57,190 nucleotides of DNA, from positions 1-57,190 of the forward strand of contig CAISUE010000051.1 in the NCBI GenBank assembly GCA_903888615.1. Direction: 5' to 3'. Position 1 is the stretch's first letter. Each line of letters starts with the position of its first letter. This document shows, in pieces, positions 52,126 through 57,190 of this stretch. The position numbers were made by a program, and so were the translations under genes. The notes beneath the pieces are model-generated. The model saw nothing but the letters and a program-made list of their open reading frames with translations. It had not been told where the DNA came from and made no database searches. Source of the DNA: an uncultured Gammaproteobacteria bacterium. Lineage in GTDB: Bacteria; Pseudomonadota; Gammaproteobacteria; CAISUE01.

Positions 52126-52889
52126 ATTCTATTTACTTCGAACAAGCCTTTAATGAACAGTGCCGCCTGTATTTAAAATTGGCAGCCTTGTTCGATTCCA
52201 TTGAACAAGGCTTGGTAAATCCAGAACCAGCTGCCAGCCGCCTAGCATTGGAAAGCCTACTGCATGTCTTAACGCTATTAGATCGACCGGATTTTAAAAC
52301 CAAGTTAATCAAAGAATTGACACGCTTAAGTGGGGTTTTTCAACGCTTAATGCATTCGGAAAAAGTCAATCAACCTAAATTAGCTATGATGTTGAACCAA
52401 CTGGAAACCTTAAGTGAACAATTATCGTTGACCGAAGGGAAATTGGGCCAGCGATTACGTGACAATGATTTTTTAAATACGATTCGCACCCATCAACACC
52501 ATTCAGGTGGTGTTTGCAGTCAAGAAATACCTTTTTTCCACTTATGGTTATTGCAACCGGCTGCTGAACGCTTCCGTGAAATCAGCCGTTTTTTTGAAGA
52601 TCTTGGCTTAATGCGCCAAACCGTGGCTATGCTATTGAGTTTAATTCGCGATAGTGCATTGTTTAACAGCAAGAATGCCGAGCGTGGTTTTTTTCAAACC
52701 ACCTTAGATCCCCAACAACCGCTGCAATTATTGCGAATTCAATTACCGAAACAGACTTTATTTTTCCCCGAAACCAGCATCGGTCGCCATGGCATCAGTA
52801 TTCGTTTTTATGCTTTGAATATAAATGATAAACGCCGCAGCCAAACCGAACACGATATCGCCTTTAAACTGAGTATTTGCGCTATTTAA
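52122..52889 (+). CDS. zapD: cell division protein ZapD
   Basis: 255 aa. ZapD crosslinks FtsZ filaments at midcell. The sequence YFEQAFNEQCRLYLKLAALF, and DNDFLNTIRTHQHHSGGVC, then DLPxYHxWL-like IPFFHLWLLQPAAERFREI, match the DUF1342/ZapD family. Its ATG overlaps the pcnB stop (ATGA), giving a pcnB-zapD operon; zapD more often lies near coaE. The 3' end overlaps the convergent orphan gene by 4 bp. Its partner ftsZ is at 7.9-9.1 kb. Confidence 0.93.
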   Translation: MNSIYFEQAFNEQCRLYLKLAALFDSIEQGLVNPEPAASRLALESLLHVLTLLDRPDFKTKLIKELTRLSGVFQRLMHSEKVNQPKLAMMLNQLETLSEQLSLTEGKLGQRLRDNDFLNTIRTHQHHSGGVCSQEIPFFHLWLLQPAAERFREISRFFEDLGLMRQTVAMLLSLIRDSALFNSKNAERGFFQTTLDPQQPLQLLRIQLPKQTLFFPETSIGRHGISIRFYALNINDKRRSQTEHDIAFKLSICAI

Positions 52890-54415
52890 TGGCCCGACGC
52901 CCCTGGATTCTGCCTACTCTGGGCCGGCGGCGTATTTTCTGCCGCAGCTTCTTTACGAAGATTTTCTGCATCTTGACTCACGCTTGGATTTTTAGCAATC
53001 GCTGCTGCCACCACTGAACTTTGTGGTGCAGCGGACTTAATATCCAGATTTTCTGCACTAAGGTCATTAGGAAGTGGTGGTGTGCGTGTAACAGCGGTTT
53101 CAGGTGCCGAAGTAGCGGCGAGTACTGGTGGTGTGACGATACTGGCAACAGCCATTTCTGTCTCAGCTAAACCAGCAGAAGAGGCGTTTACCACGGCTAT
53201 TGGTTCAGAGGTAGGTGCATCTATCGTGGGGTTTCTGGGTGGTGCAGCGACCGCTTGTGCAGTCAGTGCTACTGATGGAATAACGTTTAATTTTATCAAC
53301 TGCGCCAAGCAAGAAGCTTCTTTCATAGAAGCTTTATCAATGATATGGTCACCCGCCATCACGGTAAATCGATCACTATGATCTGCAGCTAATTTCCACG
53401 CTGTCGCAATTGCCTGCATATCTTCAACTGAATATGACTTAGAAGGATTTCTACCGGTAAAAAACTCTGCTAAATTTTTCACTAGCACATGCCTACTTTT
53501 GCTAGACCTATGATCGATATTATTCGCCAAATCGGCAATTTTACGATTTTCATGTTCGGCTGCCAGCATATTCGCCATGATGACGCCGGTATTGATGGCT
53601 TGTGCTTTTTCTGACAAACCTTCTTTATGCTTCACCGTATAAATAGAGCCAGACACTTTGTCTGGATCAGGTTTATACGTAACATTAACGCCATTTTCCA
53701 TCTCGATGGTAGTGATATGGTTAGCGTAATCAACCGTGCTAGCTTTTACAACAGGATCAAGCACAATCCCCTCACGAGCAACTTGTGCCTGTAATGTTTC
53801 TACCACAGAAGCGATGGGTATTACAGTCTGACCAACGTGAGAAGCGGTACGTTCGACACGAGAGCTAGGCTGTTCTTGTGTTGCCTGAGTGGTTAAAACA
53901 CTAGCTGATGTAGCAACTGTAATATGAGCGGAATTCATTATCGCAAATAGTTCAGTCAATTTCTCCGCACTAGGTTTAGCAAATACATGCTGATAACTTT
54001 TTTCAAATTTTTCAGCTTGAGCAGCATCTTTCGCTTTGCTATAAGCACGGTCAGATCTGATGGTGGCGGTATTATTTTTAAAATCGAAGGTGCATTGATC
54101 TTCAGTTGCTGACTGTTGTTTAGCGCTTTCTTTTAAGCTTTCTAAATAAGGATCTAATGCTTTTTGGTCTTGTATGACAGCGGCTTGAGCTGAAATTTTT
54201 TCTTGATCTAATTCATAATTATGCTCGTTAGCCCTTTCTATCGAAATTTCTAAGTCTTCTTCCATTTCTTCTAAAGCAGCACTAAGTGCTATTTTTTCTT
54301 TTTGTGCGTGCGTAAATTCAACGGTATCTTGCTGATGTCGTTGAATAACGACTTCTTCACGCACCCGTTCTTGAGCCGTTTGATTTTTTTGTATTTCGAT
54401 AGGAGTAACTGACAT
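52886..54415 (-). CDS. coiled-coil orphan protein with Pro/Ala-rich tail, candidate effector
   Basis: 509 aa; no family recognised. Residues about 15-130 are charged and coiled-coil-like (EEMEEDLEISIERANEHNYE). The middle part (about 190-370) looks globular, with DYANHITTIEMENGVNVTYK. The last 130 residues are Ala/Pro/Thr/Ser-rich and probably disordered. There is no signal peptide or membrane helix. The design (coiled coil, globular centre, low-complexity tail) resembles many Dot/Icm substrates but proves nothing. It is followed by zapD (convergent) and preceded by another orphan on the same strand. Confidence 0.72.
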   Translation of the reverse strand: MSVTPIEIQKNQTAQERVREEVVIQRHQQDTVEFTHAQKEKIALSAALEEMEEDLEISIERANEHNYELDQEKISAQAAVIQDQKALDPYLESLKESAKQQSATEDQCTFDFKNNTATIRSDRAYSKAKDAAQAEKFEKSYQHVFAKPSAEKLTELFAIMNSAHITVATSASVLTTQATQEQPSSRVERTASHVGQTVIPIASVVETLQAQVAREGIVLDPVVKASTVDYANHITTIEMENGVNVTYKPDPDKVSGSIYTVKHKEGLSEKAQAINTGVIMANMLAAEHENRKIADLANNIDHRSSKSRHVLVKNLAEFFTGRNPSKSYSVEDMQAIATAWKLAADHSDRFTVMAGDHIIDKASMKEASCLAQLIKLNVIPSVALTAQAVAAPPRNPTIDAPTSEPIAVVNASSAGLAETEMAVASIVTPPVLAATSAPETAVTRTPPLPNDLSAENLDIKSAAPQSSVVAAAIAKNPSVSQDAENLRKEAAAENTPPAQSRQNPGASGH

Positions 54416-54491
54416 AAAACCTTCCTTGCTAACTAACTATGGTTAACTTAAATAATAAAGACAAGCCGTCAATCATGCAAAAAGTTTACAT

Positions 54492-55436
54492 TTAAACTTT
54501 TTTGAGCTGAGAATTAGGGCTGTTAATTCCCAGCGGCGCTAGCAGATCCTCTAACATTCTCAATGTCTGTTGTATTTGTGGCGAATACTGCGCAAATTCT
54601 TTCAAATCTACTTTAGTCAATAAAGATAGCGTTAACAGTGACATTGTGACAGAATCTGACACAGTGGGTTTAACTGTTTTTGTAATGGTATTTAAATAAA
54701 CTTCATTTTGAGCTAAAAAAACCTCAACGGGTGTTGGTAATTGAAAAAAATTGCCATAATTTCTTCTAGAGGTATAATCTTGCATAACACTCGCCGCGAT
54801 ATAAACAGCACTAACAAAATTCCTTTGCCTAGCCGACACCGTCTCGGCAAAACTATATTCCACGGCTGATTCCAATGGATGGCTAGTGGGTTGACGGTGG
54901 GTACGAACAGTGCCATCGCTTAAGGTTTCTACCCCATGATCGTCTTGGTAATCCGCACTGAGAATTGTGGGCACTAAAGCACTTTCTTCAGGTACTAAAT
55001 AACTCCGTAATCGCTCGATTTGACAATTTAAGTCAGCCACATACGTTTGTTCATTAGCCGGCTTTTTATAAGCAAATGCCATCGTCACTAACACGCTATT
55101 TTTAGCGGTGATCGCAAAACTAGATTCATTCACCACGTTCTTTTCTGCTTCAACTAACGGTTTAGTGTTACCAGATTCAAGCAAGGCTTGCTGTGCTTTA
55201 GCGCGATTAGCATCGATTTTGGCATTGTATTCATTAGCAAATTCTCTTTTATCTCGCTGTGTTTCTTCTTCTGTTTCTGCACAAGCAACTTTATTCGCGC
55301 TTAATTTACGATGCTCAGCTAACATGATTTGCATTTTTATATAATTAACTTTATCGATCATGCCATCGACAATTAATTTATCAAGGATCATTTTACGTTT
55401 TTCTTCGCTTGTTAGCGAATCTTCAAACCTAGCCAT
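54492..55436 (-). CDS. orphan helical protein, candidate effector
   Basis: 314 aa; not recognised. The N-terminal 110 residues are highly charged and helical (MARFEDSLTSEEKRKMILDK), followed by a more globular part with SFAETVSARQRNFVSAVYIA. It ends NSQLKKV with Leu at position -4, compatible with a Dot/Icm tail. There is no signal peptide. It lies 76 bp upstream of the other orphan, which suggests a two-gene unit inserted between zapD and accA. Confidence 0.7.
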   Translation of the reverse strand: MARFEDSLTSEEKRKMILDKLIVDGMIDKVNYIKMQIMLAEHRKLSANKVACAETEEETQRDKREFANEYNAKIDANRAKAQQALLESGNTKPLVEAEKNVVNESSFAITAKNSVLVTMAFAYKKPANEQTYVADLNCQIERLRSYLVPEESALVPTILSADYQDDHGVETLSDGTVRTHRQPTSHPLESAVEYSFAETVSARQRNFVSAVYIAASVMQDYTSRRNYGNFFQLPTPVEVFLAQNEVYLNTITKTVKPTVSDSVTMSLLTLSLLTKVDLKEFAQYSPQIQQTLRMLEDLLAPLGINSPNSQLKKV

Positions 55437-55496
55437 AAAAAGTTTCCATTAATGGAGACATTGCCAATATTTTAAATAAGGAAACTTAACATGTGC

Positions 55497-56447
55497 TTAC
55501 GATAAACCAAATTGCATTAAACGTTGATAACGTTGTGTTAATAACGTTTTTAAAGGTATTTTTGTCAATAGCGCCAATTGCTGGGCAAGGTAATCCTTAA
55601 CCACCCCCGTCGCTGCAATCGGTGCTGCGTGAGCACCACCTAAAGGTTCTGGTAACACTTCATCAATTAAACCCAATTTCGCAATTTGTGGCGCTGTAAC
55701 GCCCATGGCTTCAGCAGCTTTAGGCGCATTGGCAGCATCTTTCCATAAGATCGATGCGCACCCCTCGGGTGAAATAACCGAATAAATACTGTATTGCAAC
55801 ATAGCGATACGATCTCCTACGCCGATGGCCAGTGCACCGCCAGAACCCCCTTCACCGATAACGACAGTGATGATTGGCGTCGCTAATTTGGCCATCACCC
55901 ATAAATTTTTCGCAATGGCTTCACTTTGATTACGCTCTTCAGCATCAATACCCGGGTACGCACCAGGCGTATCGATAAAGGTAATGATAGGCAATTTAAA
56001 CTTTTCAGCCAATAACATCAACCTTAATGCTTTACGATAACCTTCAGGACGCGGCATTCCAAAATTTCGATGTAATTTTTCAGCGATTGTACGACCTTTT
56101 TGTTGACCGATTACCATCACGGCTCGACCATTAAATTTGGCGATCCCACCAACAATAGCCGGATCATCGGCAAAATGACGATCACCATGCAATTCTTGAA
56201 AATCATCAAATAATCGTTCGATATAGTCCAATGTGTAAGGGCGACGTGGATGACGTGCTACTTGGACTGTTTGCCAAATCGTTAATTGAGCATAGATTTG
56301 CTGCGTAAGATTAAGTCGCTTTTTTTCAAGTACCTTAATTTCTTTCGCTAACTCAACACTGGTGCCAACCTGACTTTCTTGCAAACCATTGATACGGTCT
56401 TGCAATTTGGCTAATTCTTGTTCAAAACTTAAATAATCAAGATTCAT
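55497..56447 (-). CDS. accA: acetyl-CoA carboxylase carboxyltransferase subunit alpha
   Basis: 316 aa. With AccD it transfers CO2 from biotin to acetyl-CoA, the first committed step of fatty acid synthesis. The start [19 protein letters not shown] and the conserved [47 protein letters not shown] and [15 protein letters not shown] are all present. Length is normal. The gene begins 3 bp after the PA3496-family gene on the same strand and is followed by the two orphans. Confidence 0.97.
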   Translation of the reverse strand: MNLDYLSFEQELAKLQDRINGLQESQVGTSVELAKEIKVLEKKRLNLTQQIYAQLTIWQTVQVARHPRRPYTLDYIERLFDDFQELHGDRHFADDPAIVGGIAKFNGRAVMVIGQQKGRTIAEKLHRNFGMPRPEGYRKALRLMLLAEKFKLPIITFIDTPGAYPGIDAEERNQSEAIAKNLWVMAKLATPIITVVIGEGGSGGALAIGVGDRIAMLQYSIYSVISPEGCASILWKDAANAPKAAEAMGVTAPQIAKLGLIDEVLPEPLGGAHAAPIAATGVVKDYLAQQLALLTKIPLKTLLTQRYQRLMQFGLS

Positions 56448-56450
56448 AAA

Positions 56451-56669
56451 TTATTCATCATCCAACTTAATATCATGCAAATAATCAATTTCTTTACGAA
56501 AACGTTGGTCATCCAAATGATCTTCAATAGCACGACGTACTTTTAATAATCTTTTAGTAGTAACTTTATTGTTTTTTTGTTTTTTTTCTATTTGATCAAT
56601 TTCTTTCAAACTTTCATCGACGGATTCACTTTCATCGTCATAGCTATCTATATCTATTTCAGTCGACAT
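56451..56669 (-). CDS. PA3496-family small acidic protein
   Basis: 72 aa from ATG 56669. The C-terminal half, KRLLKVRRAIEDHLDDQRFR, matches the small PA3496 family of gammaproteobacteria, whose function is poorly known. The N-terminal half is very acidic (IDIDSYDDESESVDE). A longer start at 56732 is possible, but its 21 extra residues are translated from a dispersed repeat (56688-56734), so I prefer 56669. It precedes accA by 3 bp and is probably cotranscribed with it. Confidence 0.75.
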   Translation of the reverse strand: MSTEIDIDSYDDESESVDESLKEIDQIEKKQKNNKVTTKRLLKVRRAIEDHLDDQRFRKEIDYLHDIKLDDE

Positions 56670-56687
56670 AACTTCAAAACTCCAGTT

Positions 56688-56734
56688 TCCCAGGCGTTGC
56701 CCGGGGCTAAATTCTTTAAGACCTTCGGCCAATT
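56688..56734. repeat. dispersed decayed repeat fragment upstream of the PA3496-family gene
   Basis: The segment contains CAGGCGTTGCCCGGGGCTAA and ACCTTCGGCCAATTC. It aligns by eye with 27942-27987 (AAAGCGTTGCCCTGGGTTAA ... GCTTTCGGCCAACG) and with 34987-35027. On the minus strand the copies translate to related peptides (SPGQRLG here, NPGQRFG at 27.9 kb), which suggests descent from one element. Confidence 0.6.
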
Positions 56735-56982
56735 CAAGAACCAGGCGCTAAAATCGAGGTCTCAAGCAGTTTACCTTGCTTAGCAACTTTTATTATATTC
56801 ATTCAACACTTGCAACATCGCGCAACCATTGACCCTGATGTTTAAAACCTAACTCTTGATTACTAACTCCTGAACACGTACTCAATTATTAATTTAATAT
56901 TCGCATCCATTCAATATCTCTGAGCAGCAACACTTCACGTGAAGACGTTCACTGTGATAAAACGAAACCTCTGAGGGACGTT
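56735..56982. other. intergenic region with a palindrome and a stem at the cox III stop
   Basis: No gene is seen. CTTCACGTGAAG at 56933-56944 is a 12-bp perfect palindrome of operator size. ATAAAACG (56957-56964) pairs with CGTTTTAT (56979-56986), spanning the stop codon of the cytochrome oxidase gene, and might end its transcript, though no T-tract follows. Confidence 0.4.
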
Positions 56983-57190
56983 TTATAACCAATACACAAA
57001 AATAAACAATAACAACCACACCACATCAACAAAATGCCAATACCAAGAAACCGCTTCAAAAGCAAAATGATGTTCTTTATCAAAGTGCCCTGCCAAGCAA
57101 CGGCACAAAATAACGATCAACATGATAGTCCCCACAGTGACGTGAAAACCATGAAAACCTGTTAAAGAGAAAAAAGTGGTGCCAAAAATA
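56983..57190 (-). CDS. cytochrome c oxidase subunit III, 3' end (partial)
   Basis: The last 68 residues run off the right edge. The minus-strand translation includes TGFHGFHVTVGTIMLIVIL, then HHFAFEAVSWYWHFVDVVW and LLLFIFVYWL before TAA. These are the hallmark final helices of COX III (FHGxHV and AxxYWHFVDVVW). The protein is an inner membrane subunit of an aa3-type oxidase. The rest of the gene and presumably the coxA/coxB genes lie beyond the window. Confidence 0.95.
   Translation of the reverse strand, partial: IFGTTFFSLTGFHGFHVTVGTIMLIVILCRCLAGHFDKEHHFAFEAVSWYWHFVDVVWLLLFIFVYWL

Overview
The window looks like chromosome of a gammaproteobacterium of the order Legionellales (Legionella/Coxiella/Aquicella-type). 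The strongest evidence is a recognisable icmW and an icmX-like gene of a Dot/Icm type IVB secretion system, an LbtU-family porin, a GacA/LetA-like response regulator, and several orphan coiled-coil or low-complexity proteins of the kind often found as Dot/Icm substrates. The G+C content is moderate to low and coding density is high. No complete insertion sequence, prophage, rRNA or CRISPR array is visible. I cannot name a species.

Layout. 1-1.9 kb: an Rpn-family nuclease, a relic region and a small ORF. 1.9-5 kb: a minus-strand MidA/rhomboid/short-CDF operon, divergent by 17 bp from a pteridine reductase. 5-7.8 kb: two tandem paralogous membrane proteins, each built of four related helical-hairpin units. 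7.9-12.5 kb: minus-strand sodB, PPTase, ispH, head-GIN lipoprotein and ftsZ, with ftsZ away from its usual dcw neighbours. 12.6-18.9 kb: glcF, a chagasin-type inhibitor, LbtU, a response regulator and a DUF47/PiT phosphate pair. 19.1-23.5 kb: a short pilus ATPase, gltX and mnmE. 23.5-27 kb: a truncated second Rpn copy next to two effector-like orphans. 27-28.1 kb: a gene-free stretch with decayed repeats. 28-35 kb: xthA, priA, gmhB, hpf, another orphan, tRNA-Ser(GGA) and infA. 35-39.1 kb: a kinase-like fusion, a methyltransferase-like protein, deoC and a purine nucleoside phosphorylase. 39.2-41.2 kb: icmW, a small secreted protein and icmX. 41.4-44.8 kb: rpoZ, fadE and a universal stress protein. 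44.9-48.1 kb: a compact PilM/N/O-P/Q operon with a PilO-PilP fusion and a reduced PilM. 48.1-52.9 kb: mutS, pcnB (possible AUU start) and zapD. 52.9-57.2 kb: two more orphans, accA, a PA3496-family protein and the 3' end of a cytochrome c oxidase subunit III gene.

How it fits together. Most genes are housekeeping. The accessory interest is in three places: the icmW/icmX island with an extra signal-peptide protein between the two; five orphan proteins that could be secreted by that machine (inference from composition and context only); and a streamlined DNA-uptake-type pilus (short PilB, mini-PilM, PilN, PilO-P fusion, short secretin). At the DNA level there are several long perfect inverted repeats without T-tracts, a dispersed decayed repeat with at least six copies, and a tRNA-Ser whose 3' end lies inside a 24-bp stem.
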